Shown here piece after piece: positions 22,424 to 33,243 of a stretch of DNA of 64,000 nt. Each line of letters starts with the position of its first letter. The stretch's first letter is position 1. The notes beneath the pieces are model-generated. The model was not told where the DNA came from and made no database searches. It saw nothing but the letters and a program-made list of their open reading frames with translations. The DNA comes from Lithobates sylvaticus (Eukaryota; Chordata; Amphibia; Anura; Ranidae), in NCBI GenBank assembly GCA_028564925.1, contig CM053033.1, positions 85,714,468 through 85,778,467 of the forward strand. Direction: 5' to 3'. The position numbers and the translations under genes are program-made.

Positions 22424-22751
22424 GGCTACGTTTACACTGGGGCGGGGGTGCTTAGCGGTAAAGCAGCGCTTTTTGGCCGCTAGCGGGGCGCATTTAACCC
22501 CCGCTATCGGTCGAAGAAAGGGTTAAAAGCGTCCATGTTGCGGCACTGCTGAAGCGCTTCAGCAGCGCTGCCTATTCATTTTAATGGGCAGGGTATACAC
22601 CACTCCCGCACCGCCCCAAAGATGCTGCTTGCAGGACTTTTTCCTGTCCTGCAAGCGCACCGCCCCAGTGTGAAAGCACTCAGGCCTTTTACACTGGGGA
22701 GGCATGAGAGGCGCTTTACAGGCCTGAAAAGCGCCCAGTGTGAAAGGGGTC
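22424..22751. mobile_element. Harbinger-type MITE (TTA duplication)
   Basis: GGCTACGTTTACACTGGGG at the left and CCCAGTGTGAAAGGGGTC at the right, flanked by TTA at 22421-22423 and 22752-22754. Interior built on GCGCTTT, CCGCTAGCGG and AGCGCTTCAGCAGCGCT palindromes, like 57976-58379 and 61311-61666. Confidence 0.85.
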
Positions 22752-22879
22752 TTATACTATATTCCTCAGTAGACACACATGATATAAGTTCACTTTGTGT
22801 GCACCAAATCACTTTGGAAACCCAGATATTACCTTGTAAAAAGAACTGTGCAGTACATAGCCTGTGCAGAGAGCAGCAC

Positions 22880-22880
22880 T

Positions 22881-22911
<31 letters not shown>
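22880..22911. repeat. (GT)n followed by a G-run
   Basis: Eight or so GT units followed by about 17 G. Low-complexity; explains the cysteine/glycine-rich open frames over it. Confidence 0.9.
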
Positions 22912-23137
22912 TACAGCAGCTCAGCAGTTTCCACCCAATATAGGCTGCCTGCAGAAAACTACCAGTCACTCTGCACATGTACAGAGTCTTTATTACAGGA
23001 AGCCCATGCACAGAGGAAAATCTTCACACTGGATTATTGCACAGATCTGCAATAAATAAACAAAGCACACAAGGGCTGAAACAACTAATCGATTATGAAA
23101 TTAATTGATTACTATTTTCATAATCGATTTAATTGGC

Positions 23138-23331
23138 CAGTAACATAATGGGGTTAAAAAAAAACTCATATGAGCCCTTTATAGTACAAAAAGAGCAAAT
23201 AATTGCTACTGTAACTATTACTTACACAGTTCTACAGTAAAAATATGAACCCCTTAAAGTAGTGATTATCTGCTTTTTCTTGTACTAATAAAGGGCTAAT
23301 TTGAGTTTTTTTTAACCCCATTATGTTACTA
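23138..23331. repeat. Long-armed foldback
   Basis: AGTAACATAATGGGGTTAAA...GAGCCCTTTATAGTAC at the left and GTACTAATAAAGGGCT...TTTAACCCCATTATGTTACT at the right: arms of about 75 bp around a 45-bp loop. The left flank (23075-23137) holds ACTAATCGATTAT and TCATAATCGATTT, another palindrome of a known frog-repeat style. Probably a nonautonomous DNA element. Confidence 0.75.
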
Positions 23332-23340
23332 AACGTCTTA

Positions 23341-23713
23341 GACTTGGTTCACATCTATGTGTTTTTTGTGTGCTTTTTGCAGAAATGCATCACAGTTCAT
23401 TTACATGGTTTCCTATGGGACACGTTCACATCTATGCTTTTTTCAGCCGCGCTGCATATTTGGAAAGGGTCAGGGACTTTTTTTTTAATGCAAAATGGTG
23501 CTTTTTTGGTTCAATATACTTCAATGGAGAAGCTGCAGAAAAGCACGTAATGCGTTTTTGCAGCAATTTGTGTTTTTTTTAATCTGCCCAACAACAACTT
23601 GGCCAAAAAAAAACACAAATTGCAGCAAAATCGTGTGTGCAAAAATCAAAACGTACAGCAAAAAGCACTGCAGAAACAGATCAAAAGCAAACTGCATAGG
23701 TGTGTACCGAGCC
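23341..23713. mobile_element. Harbinger-type MITE (TTA duplication)
   Basis: GACTTGGTTCACATCTATG at the left, CATAGGTGTGTACCGAGCC at the right, TTA at 23338-23340 and 23714-23716. The inner sequence consists of paired 'GCATTTTT' and 'AAAACGCA' blocks. Inserted 10 bp from the end of the previous foldback. Confidence 0.8.
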
Positions 23714-23973
23714 TTATGCTGGCCACATTTTCAGATGAAAAATCTTTGTATATTTGCTGAATGAAAGAATGTTTGAAATTTTCACTTGTTTTTAACATTC
23801 TGTTTTTAAAATGAGTGTAATTTCTGAACGAAAACCACATACACTGTCTGAAAATTCCTTTGACCAAGAAGGTTTCTATTTCCAAATTTTACCGTCACCG
23901 TGGTTGAAAATGAACGTCGATTTGACCCCACTAACGATTAGAAAATTGAACATTTTTATTTTTATTTTTTAAA

Positions 23974-24978
23974 CCGCTTCCCGACTGCCTCACGCAGATA
24001 TACTGCGGCAGAATGGCACAGGCAGGCAAAATCACGTATATAAACGTGGCCCTTTAATTGCCTGCATGTGGGTCGCGCGCGCCACCAGCGGCGCGATCGT
24101 GACCCGGTCGGGAGCTCCGTGACCCCGGCCGCAGGACCAGCGGACCCGATCGCCGCTGGTGTCCCGCGATCGGGCCACAGAGCTGAAGAACGGGGAGAGG
24201 TCTGTGTAAACAAACCTCTCCCCGCGCTTCCTACTTTGCCTGTCATTGATCGGCTGTTCCCGGTCATCGTGGAAGCCGATCAATGACGTCAGACGTCAGC
24301 CCCACTCTTAATGTAAAAAACACACACGTCACAGCCCATAACCCCTCCCCTCCCCCTAGTGGTTAACTTTCACTGCCAGTGTCATTTATACAGGAATCAA
24401 TGCATTTAAATAGCATTGATTGCTGTATAAATGACAATGGTCCCAAAAATGTGTCAAAAATGTCCGATGTGTCCGCCATAATGTCGCAGTCACAATAAAA
24501 ATCGCTGATCGCCGCCATTACTAGTAAAAAAAAAAAAAATATTAATAAAAATGGGATAAAACTATCCCCTATTTTATAAACGCTATAACTTTTGCGCAAA
24601 CCAATCAATAATCGCTAATTGCGATTTTTTTTTTTTTTTTACCAAAAATATGTAGAAGAATACGTATCGGCCTAAACTGAGGAAAAAAAATTTTTTTTTA
24701 TATATTTTTTAGGGGATATTTATTATAGCAAAAAGGAAAAAATATTGCGTTGTTTTCAAAATTGTCGCTCTATTTTTGTTTATAGCGCAAAAAATATAAA
24801 CCGCAGGGGCGATCAAATACCACCAAAAGAAAGCTCTATTTGTGGGAAAAAAAGGACGCCAATTTTGTTTGGGAGCCACGTTGCACGACCGCGCAATTGT
24901 CAGTTAAAGCGACGCAGTGCCGAATCGCAATAAGGGGCCTGGTCCTTTTGGCTGCCAATTGGTCCGGGGCTGAAGTGG
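23974..24978. mobile_element. Non-autonomous TTAA (piggyBac-like) element, AACCxCTT family, copy 3
   Basis: Starts CCGCTTCCCGACTGCC after TTAAA (23969-23973) and ends CGGGGCTGAAGTGG before TTAA (24979-24982). A GC-rich front (GATATACTGCGGCAGAATGG, CGATCGGG) is followed by the AT-rich core (ACGCTATAACTTTTGCGCAA, TTATAGCGCAAAAAATA, AAGAAAGCTCTATTTGTGGG). No transposase. Confidence 0.85.
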
Positions 24979-25042
24979 TTAAGAAAGATATTTGTTTTTT
25001 TTGATCTCAGAGTCTGATATGTACCAGATTCACCCTTTTTAA

Positions 25043-25180
25043 AGTGGTTGTAAACCCTTACAAACCATTTGGACCTACAGGTAAGCCTAGATTAAGGCTT
25101 ACCTGTAGGTCAAAGAAATATCTTCTAAACCTACACGGTTTAGGAGATATTTGCCAAAAGACAGGCACCGCTGTCTACGG
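25043..25180. mobile_element. Truncated TTAA foldback MITE
   Basis: Starts AGTGGTTGTAAACCC after TTAA (25039-25042) and contains the family hairpin at 25116-25152. The right half is missing: sequence from about 25180 is unrelated. Confidence 0.7.
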
Positions 25181-25439
25181 CGCACCTCCTCCGTGGCACA
25201 CCAAACTGTAGGGTATCCTTATATATGTGGATATCAGGAACGGGTACTCAGTGTAAATCTGAATGGGTGAATTGTATTGTACCAAATAGGTTAAAAATAA
25301 GGCATAACATATGCCCGCTTTGCATAAATTAAGAACAATCCAAAGAGTCTGGGCCGGGCGTGCATTCCACAGACCGGAAAACCACATGCTGGAAGTGACG
25401 TGGGTGTGTACCAAGCTCCACCTTATGTGTTTCACCATA
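25181..25439. other. Unassigned repeat-like fragment
   Basis: Joins the truncated MITE to the Tc1 fragment. It contains GC-rich text (GACCGGAAAACCACATGC, AAGTGACGTGGG) and 'TGTGTTTCACCATAGGAC', reminiscent of retroelement untranslated regions, but I cannot assign it. Confidence 0.35.
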
Positions 25440-26059
25440 GGACACCGTCTGCTTGTCTTCAGCAAACTGTTTGCAGGCTTGTGTGCATCATCTTTAGAAG
25501 AGGCTTCCTTCTGGGACGACGCCATGCAGACCAATTTGATGAAGTGTGTTGCCGTGGCGTATGGTCTGAGCACTGACAGGCTGACCCCCCCACCACTTTA
25601 ACCTCTACAGCAATGCTAGCAGCACTCGTATGTCTATTTCCCAAAGACCACCTCTGGATATGACGCTGAGCAGGTGCACTCAACCTCCTTGGTTGACCAT
25701 GGTGAGGCCTGTTCTGAGTGGAACCCTTTCTTTTAAACTGCTGTATGGTCTGGTCTTGGCCACTGCAGCTCAGTTTCAGGGTCTTGGCAATCATCTTATA
25801 GCCTAGGCCATCTTTATGTAGAGCAACTATTCTTTTTTTTCAGTTCTTTGCCATGAGGTGCCATGTTGGACTGCCAGTGACCAGTATGAGAGAGTGAGAG
25901 CGATAACACCAAATTTAACACACCTGCTCCCCATTCACACCTGAGACCTTGTAACACTAACGAGTCACTTGACATCGGGGAGGGATAATGGCTAATTGGG
26001 CCCAATTTGGGCGTATTCACTTAGGGGTGTACTCACTTTTGTTGCCAGAGGGTTAGACA
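25440..26059 (-). mobile_element. Tc1-type transposon, transposase 5' half and part of its long TIR
   Basis: The minus-strand frame 25794-25459 (111 codons) reads as the N-terminal helix-turn-helix part of a Tc1 transposase (AKTLKLSC, IQQFKRKGSTQNR, RHIQRWSLGNRHTSAASIA, then RRKPLLKMMH). The 3' part, including the DDE residues, is missing beyond about 25440. Upstream is the TIR region with GTGTACTCACTTTTGTTGCC. A 5.6-kb element is inserted in this TIR at TTAA; the TIR resumes at 31655-31807. Confidence 0.85.
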
Positions 26060-26608
26060 TTAACCACTTCCCGACCGCCCCATGTAGATATACGTCGGCA
26101 GAATGGCACGTACAGGCAGAACCACGTACCTGTACGTGCCATTCTTCAGGCGCGTGGGGGGTCCGATCGGACCCCCCCCCCGGCCGGCGGGGACGGTCGG
26201 GATCGCTTCAGGAGCGATCCGGGATGAGGGGACGGCCAGTGGTTTCTGGCCACCCCCTCGCGATCGCTCCTGGCGAATCAGATGCTTCCTCTGTCTGTGT
26301 CAATCAAAACACAGGCAGAGGAAGTGATGTCACACTCGGTGCGCCGGTCTATGTGACCGGAACGCCGAGGAGTCAACACACACAGGTTAGTGCACCAACA
26401 GTACACTGACACCAGTACACATAGGCACACAAAACACCCCCCTGTCACCCCCAGATCACCCCCAGATCACCCCCTCCCCCCCCCCAGTCACAGTGTCACT
26501 AATTGCAGTGATCATTTATTTACTGATCACTGCATTTAGTGTCAGTGTGACTGTAATAACTGTCAGTGCAGTTAGTTTTAGGTCCAAGGTAGCCCCCCAC
26601 CCCCCCCC

Positions 26609-27670
26609 CTAATAAAGGTTTAACCCCTTGATTGCCCCCCAGGTAACCCTTTCACCCCCTTTTGCCAGTGTCACTAAGCGATCGTTTTTCTGATCGCTGT
26701 ATTAGTGTCACTGCTGTCGCTAGGTAACCATTTTTTTTTTTAGGTAACCGCCATGTTTATATAGGTTCATAAATAGGTTTATAGGTCAGGTACCCCCATA
26801 TTACAACCTAAATAAAGGTTTTAACCCCCTGATTGCCCCTAGAGTTAACCCTTTCACCAGTGATCACAGTATAACTGTCACTGGTGACGCTGGTTAGCCA
26901 GTTAGTTATTTCGTTATTTAGGTTCCCCGTCAGGTTTTTATATAGTGTCAGGTACCCCCATATATTACCTAATAAAGGTTTTAACCCCCTGATTGCCCCT
27001 AGTTAACCCTTTCACCCCCTTTTGCCAGTGTCACTAAGCGATCGTTTTTCTGATCGCTGCATTAGTGTCGCTAGGTAACCAGTTTTTTTTTAGGTTAACC
27101 GCCATGTTTATATAGGTTCATAAATAGGTTTATAGGTCAGGTACCCCCATATTACAACCTAAATAAAGGTTTTAGCCCCCTGATTGCCCCTAGTTAACCC
27201 TTTCACCCCCTTTTGCCAGTGTCACTAAGCGATCGTTTTTCTAATCGCTGCATAAGTGTCACTGGTGCCGCTAGGTAGCCAGTTTTTTTTTTTAGGTAAC
27301 CGCCAGGTTTATATAGGTTCATAAATAGGTTTATAGGTCAGGTACCCCCATATTACAACCTAAATAAAGGTTTTAACCCCCTGATTGCCCCTAGAGTTAA
27401 CTCTTTCACCAGTGATCACAGTATAACTGTCACTGGTGACGCTGGTTAGCCAGTTAGTTATTTAGGTTCCCCGTCAGGTTTTTATATAGCGTCAGGTACC
27501 CCCATATAATACCTAATAAAGGTTTTAACCCCCTGATTGCCCCTAGTTAACCCTTTCACCAGTGATCACCGTATAACTGTTACGGGTGACGCTGGTTAGA
27601 TAGTTTGTTTTTTATACTGTCAGGGCACCCGCCATTTATTACCCAATAACGGTTTAACCCCCTGATCGCC
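26609..27670. repeat. Tandem array of ~200- and ~155-bp units
   Basis: The word AATAAAGGTTTTAACCCCCT recurs at about 26609, 26811, 26971, 27162, 27363, 27514 and 27645 (steps of roughly 202, 160, 191, 201, 151, 131). Long units contain CACTAAGCGATCG, GGTAACCGCCATG and GTTCATAAATAGG; short units contain CAGTGATCACAGTATAACTG and GACGCTGGTTAG. The two unit types alternate irregularly, so unequal exchange is likely. Confidence 0.9.
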
Positions 27671-28387
27671 CGGCGGGTGATATCAATTAGGTTTTAGGGT
27701 CAAATAAGGTCTGCGTCGCCCCAGGTTAGTGCCAGCACCGCAAACACCCACGCACAAAGCATACACCTCCCTTAGTGGTACAGTATCTGAACAGATCAAT
27801 ATCTGATCTGATCAGATCTATACTAGCGTCCCAGCAGTTTAGGGTTCCAAAAAACGCATTGTTAGCGGCATCAGCCCAGATACCTGCTAGCACCTGCGTT
27901 TTCCCCCTCCGCCCAGCCCAGCCCAGCCCACCCAAGTGCAGTATTGATCGATCACTGTCATTTAGAAAACACTAAGCACACATAACTGCAGCGTTCGCAG
28001 AGTCAGGCCTGATCCCTGCGATCGCTAACAGTTTTTTTGTGGTAGCGTTTTGATTCAGTCGCTAACAGTCAGGAGCTTTTTTACCTGTAAATCTCAAAAA
28101 AATAAAAAAATAGTTGTCGTTTTATTGTTCTCTCTCTATTGTTGCTCTTTTTTTACTCCATTCTATTCTGCAATGTTTTATTATGTTTTATCATGCTTGC
28201 TTTTCAGGTATGTAATTTTGTTTACTGTGTTTTAGTGTTAACCATTTTTTTGTTTTCAGGTGCGCCATTCAGTTGCAGCGCGGATTTATTTATCTTGACA
28301 GCAACAGTGTTTGCTCCCACGATACATAAAGACGCGACTCCAACACTGTAGGAGGTGATTTCACCACCACAGTTAAAAAAAAAGAGC

Positions 28388-28550
28388 ATATATGCCGAAG
28401 CATGGGGGCAGCAGGGGGGGGGAGCGATTGGCTCCTAATGCTGCGTACATACGGTCGAAATTCCGACGGAGCCTTGCCCCGTGGAAAAGTGCAACCGTGT
28501 GTACATGGCATAACTTTTGTGGGAGGATGCCCCCATGCTTCGGCATATAT
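28388..28550. repeat. Hairpin with 22-bp arms inside the 5.6-kb element
   Basis: TATATGCCGAAGCATGGGGG at the left is exactly complementary to the right-arm sequence near 28529-28550. The loop holds 'GCGTACATACGGTCGAAATT' and 'CAACCGTGTGTACATGGC', which resemble the ends of the MITE family at 59066-59494. Confidence 0.7.
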
Positions 28551-29749
28551 AAATGGTGCATGTATGCCCATCATTAGAAGTGGGTGGATGAAGGGAGGTA
28601 TTCTAATGGTGGGCATACCCACCAATCAATCTCTTTTTTTCGTTCAGCCAAGAGGCTGCATGAAAAATAAAGATTACAATATATGTCCAGTATGTTGCTG
28701 GACTTTGAATGGTTATACCAGAATGATGCCTGCAGGTTTAGGTATCATCTTGGTATCATTCTTTTCAGCCAGTGATCGGCTTTCATGTAAAAGCAATTCT
28801 AGCGGGTAATTAGCCTCTAGACTGCTTTTACAAGCAGTGGGAGGGAATGTCCCCCCTCCCGGATATAAACCGCGCCATTGGGAAATTGGGAAAGCGTTTT
28901 ATCACACCGATCTTGGTGTGGTCAGATGCTTTGAGGGCAGAGGAAAGATCTAGGGTCTAACAGACCCCAATTTTTTCAAAAAAAGAGTACCTGTCACTGC
29001 CTATTGCTATCATAGGGGATATTTACATTCCGTGAGATAACAATAAAAATGATAACAAAAGAAAAAAATGGAGGGAACAGTTTTAAAATAAAATAAAAAA
29101 GCTAAATAAATAAAAAAAATTAAAAAAAAAAAAAAAAAAAAAGCACCCCTGCCCCCCCTTCTCTTGCGCAAAGGCGAACACAATCGTTGGTCTGGCGTCA
29201 TACGTAAACAGCAATTGCACCATGCATGTGAGGTATCACCGCGAAGGTCAGATCGAGGGCAGTAATTTTAGCAGTAGACCTCCTCCGTGAATCTAATGTG
29301 GTATCATGTAAAGGCTTTTAAAGGCTTTTAAAAATGTATGTAGTTTGTCGCCACTGCGTGTTTGTGCGCAATTTCAAAGCATGTCCTGTTTGGTATCCAT
29401 GTACTCGGCCTAAGATCATATTTTTTTATTTCATCAAAAATTTGAGCAATGTAGTGTGTTTTAGTGCATTAAAATAAAAAAAAGTGTATTTTTTCCACAA
29501 AAAATGCGTTTGAAAAATCGCTGCGCAAATACTGTGTGGAAAAAAAAAATGCAACACCCACCATTTTAATCTGTAGGGCCTTTGCTTTAACAATATATAT
29601 AGTGTTTGGGGGTTCAACGTAATTTTCTTGCAAAAAAAAAAATATGTTTTCATGTAAACAAAAAGTGTCAGAAAAGGCTTTGTCTACAAGTGGTTAGAAG
29701 AGTGGGTGACGTGTGACATAGGCTTCTAAATGTTGTGCATAAAATGCCA

Positions 29750-31190
29750 GGACAGTTCAAACCCCCCCCAAATGACCCCATTTTGGAAAGTAGACACCCC
29801 AAGCTATTTGCTGAGAGCAATGTTGAGCCCATTAAATTTTTTTTTTTTTTTGTCCCAAGAGATTGAATAATGAAAAAAAAAATATATATATATTTTTTTT
29901 ACAAAAAGTTGTCACTAAATGATATATTGCTCAAACATGCCATGGGCATATGTGGAAATACACCCCAAAATACATTCTGTTGCTTCTCCTGAGTACGGGG
30001 ATACCACATGTGTGGGACTTTTTGGGAGCCTAGCCGCGTACGTCACCCCAAAAACCAAGCACCGCCTTCAGGCTTTCTAAGGGTGTAATTTTTTTATTTC
30101 ACTTCTCACTGCCAATCACAGTTTCGGAGGCCATGGAATGCCCAGATGGCATAAAACCCCCCAAAATGACCCCATTTTGGAAAGTAGACACCCCAAGCTA
30201 TTTGCTGAGAGGTATGGTGAGTATTTTGCAGATCTCGCTTTTTGTCACAAAGTTTTGAAAATTGAAAAAAGAAAAAAAATATTTTTTTTTCTTTACTTTC
30301 TTCATTTTCAAAAACAAATGAGAGCTGTAAAATACTCACCATGCCTCTCAGCAAATAGCTTGGGGTGTCTACTTTCCAAAATGGGGTCATTTGGGGGGGT
30401 TTGTGCTATTTTGGCATTTTATGGCCTTCGAAACTGTGATAGGTAGTGAGGAGTGAAATCAAAAATTTGCACCCTTAGAAATCCTGAAGACGGTGCTTGG
30501 GTTTCGGGGCCCCGTACGCGGCTAGGCTCCCAAAAAGTCCCACATATGTGGTATCCCCATACTCAGGAGAAGCAGCAAAATGTATTTTGGGGTGCAATTC
30601 CACATATAACTATGGCATGTGTGAGCAATATATCATTTAGTGACAACTTTTTTTTATTTTTTTTTTATTTTTTATTTTTTGTCTTTATTCAATCACTTGG
30701 GACTAAAAAAAAAAATATTCAATGGGCTCAACATGCCTCTCAGCAAATAGCTTGGGGTGTCTACTTTCCAAAATGGGGTCATTTGGGGGGGTTTTGTGCT
30801 ATTTTGGCATTTTATGGCCTTCGAAACTGTGATAGGTAGTGAGGAGTGAAATCAAAAATTTGCACCCTTAGAAATCCTGAAGGCGGTGCTTGGGTTTCGG
30901 GGCCCCGTACGCGGCTAGGCTCCCAAAAAGTCCCACACATGTGGTATCCCCATACTCAGGAGAAGCAGCTAAATGTATTTTGGTGTGCAATTCCACATAT
31001 AACCATGGCATGTGTGAGCAATATATCATTTAGTGACAACTTTTTGAAAACATTTTTTTTTTTGTCTTTATTCAATCACTTGGGACTAAAAAAAAAAATA
31101 TTCAATGGGCTCAACATGCCTCTCAGCAAATAGCTTGGGGTGTCTACTTTCCAAAATGGGGTCATTTGGGGGGGGGTTTTGTACTTCCCT
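29750..31190. repeat. Giant inverted repeat built from ~390-bp units
   Basis: The landmark CCCCATTTTGGAAAGTAGAC occurs forward near 29782 and 30172, and inverted near 30364, 30755 and 31142. Spacing in both orientations is close to 390 bp. The two orientations meet at an A/T palindrome near 30280. Each unit carries CAAATAGCTTGGGGTGTC, TAGGCTCCCAAAAAGTCCCA and CATTTAGTGACAAC. This explains the several similar open frames over the region, which are not genes. Confidence 0.9.
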
Positions 31191-31654
31191 GCCATTTTAG
31201 CACCTCAAGAAATGAGATAGGCAGTCATAAATTAAAAGCGGTGTAAATTCCAGAAAATGTACTCTAGTTTGTAGACGCTATAACTTTTGCGCAAACCAAT
31301 AAATATACGCTTATTGGCATTTTTTTTACTAAAGACATGTGGCTAAATACATTTTGGCCCAAATGTTTGATTAAAATTGAGTTTATTGGATTTTTCTTAT
31401 AACAAAAAGTAGAAAATATCTTTTTTTTTCAAAATTTGCAGTCTTTTTCCGTTTATAGCGCAAAAAATAAAAATCACAGAGGCAATCAAATACCATCAAA
31501 ATAAAGCTCTATTTGTGGGAAGAAAAGGACGCCAATTTCGTTTGGGTACAACATTGCATGACCGCGCAATTACCAGTTAAAGCAGTGCAGTGCGAAATTG
31601 AAAAAAGACCTCTGGTCCTTTGGCTGCCAAATGGTCCGGGGCTGAAGTGGTTAA

Positions 31655-31807
31655 TGGCTGTGTTGAGTTATTTTGAGGGGACAGAAAATTTACACTGTTA
31701 TACAAGCTGTACACTCACTACTTTACATTGTAGCAAAGTGTAATTTCTTCAGTGTTGTCACATGAAAAGATATAATAAAATATTTACAAAAATTTTATGA
31801 GATATTG
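31655..31807 (-). mobile_element. Outer part of the same Tc1 TIR, beyond the inserted element
   Basis: GGCTGTGTTGAGTTATTTTG ... TGTACACTCACTACTTTAC ... GTCACATGAAAAGATATAAT, ending at TA (31808-31809), is the distal part of the long TIR of the vertebrate Tc1 family whose proximal part ends at 26059. Joined at TTAA, the two sides give the uninterrupted TIR without loss. Confidence 0.8.
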
Positions 31808-31809
31808 TA

Positions 31810-32429
31810 TATATCTTTTTTTTTTTTTTCTATTACTTCTAAACCTAAAAAATAAAGAATTTATATACAAGGACAAACCCTGACACTGGGACTTTAATGC
31901 TTACAGTAGTTATGAATGTTAGCAGCAGCTTTTGTTTTTATATGCTTTTTAATCCGAAAATGTCAGCAATCTCTCAGTGTAAGATCTAATCAAGACTGAG
32001 AGAAGCAGTCTCCAGCACAGAGTGCTAAGCATCTGATTGTAGTAATGTAATAGCCACAGTGACGTGATAACTGGCGAGCTGGCGCCCAGACTTAGCTGAG
32101 ACTAAATTTACAACGTGTTCACCAAGCAAGGTCTCGTTAGTATTGATCAGTTGTACACAGCTCATCAATAGCTAATCGATAAACCTTGCCGCTTGCAGCA
32201 GTGCATCAAAATAAATTAAGCTGAACTATAGTGGACAATTCAATTCATTGATGGTTAAACCTGATGCTGATAAAGCTATATCATATCTGGTCAGTTTTAA
32301 AAAATATCAGTGTCAGTTGATTGTTCACCACAAGAAAAGGGAAAATTGCATATTTATATTATATATTTATAAAATTATTTAAGTTTTCAGTTGACATGTT
32401 TAAAGTAAAACTTAAAGGCATTTATTTTT
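31810..32429. other. No gene or repeat recognised
   Basis: AT-rich DNA with a T-run near 31820; no exon or inverted repeat seen. Confidence 0.5.
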
Positions 32430-32690
32430 ATTTTGGATAGAGCAAGGGAGGGTTATAATCTTGATCAGGTTTATCTGTTTGCCATCTGTGGGCCATTGGG
32501 GAAATTTCTCCTCACTTCCTGTCCCATAGCCAAAACAGGAAGTGAGAGGAAATAATTCCAAAGTGAGAGAATTCCTGGTTGTAACAAGAACTAGTGTCCC
32601 CCATTGGAGGAATTTCCCCCTTATGGTTGTTCTGGTGACCACTCAAAATGTTTTTTTTCGCTTTCAGTTCTAATGGTAAACAGAACTGTA
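32430..32690. repeat. Dispersed repeat, copy 2
   Basis: Matches 22130-22420 in the same orientation (CCATCTGTG, CTTCCTGTCCCATAGCCAAA, CAGGAAGTGAGAGG, TAGTGTCCCC, TTTTTTTCGCTTTCAGTTC, TAATGGTAAACAG). The two copies are diverged. Confidence 0.7.
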
Positions 32691-33239
32691 TTGTGGAGCT
32701 GGGTTATGAAATGCTCATACACAAGTACAGGAGAGTGGATAAAACCTATGCCAACTTTATTTTTGAATATCTGATAATTTGATACACGTGGCCTGTAGCT
32801 GTGAACGGTGGCTGAGTCACTCAGCTGGAGGATTTTACTGGGACTTGTAGTCAGCACCTGAATGGAGGTGTTGTAGATTAGATGAGTCCGCTAACAACTC
32901 TATGCCAATTATCTATGATCCAGCGTGCCACTGGCAATGCTCCAAAAATTCTACCTTTCCCAAGCTGCGGGGAATTTCCCTCTGGTCTCTTGCCACGTTT
33001 GCAGCTAACACTACCTACAGGAGGAAAATTAATGATTGTGCAAAGGGGTCATGGTGTGAGCAGGGAGGGCTTGCCCTAGAAATGTAAGATTTCTGAAAAA
33101 TTTTAAGCCATAGGAAAAAAAATAATTTTACCTGTTTTTTTTATTTGGGGAAAAAGTGAAATGTTTGGAAAAAATTAAAATAAAATCAGTGTGGAGTAGT
33201 TTTTTACAAATGGAAAGTCATTTTGTTACACTGGTAACA
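32691..33239. other. No gene recognised
   Basis: Two overlapping 61-65 codon frames at 32882-33087 have no family resemblance. No clear splice sites. Confidence 0.45.
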
Positions 33240-33243
33240 TTAA

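Larger units (their letters stand above)
26064..31650. mobile_element. 5.6-kb non-autonomous TTAA (piggyBac-like) element inserted in a Tc1 TIR
   Basis: Starts CCACTTCCCGACCGCC after TTAA (26060-26063) and ends CGGGGCTGAAGTGG before TTAA (31651-31654). The outer few hundred bases match the ~0.85-1 kb family members: GGCAGAATGGCACG at the front, and at the back ACGCTATAACTTTTGCGCAA and AAGCTCTATTTGTGGG. The interior adds a tandem array (26609-27670), a hairpin (28388-28550), A/T-rich spacer DNA and a large inverted/tandem array (29750-31190). I found no transposase. It may be a long nonautonomous form that captured satellite-like DNA. Confidence 0.85.

Noticed and set aside
26609-27670. Regular repeats that might suggest a CRISPR array
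   Set aside because: Units are 130-200 bp, diverged along their whole length, in vertebrate DNA within a transposon; no repeat-spacer pattern.
30138-31133. Three similar frames ending in FYGLRNCDR-type text
   Set aside because: They are the same frame in tandem ~390-bp noncoding units; similarity reflects duplication, not a gene family.
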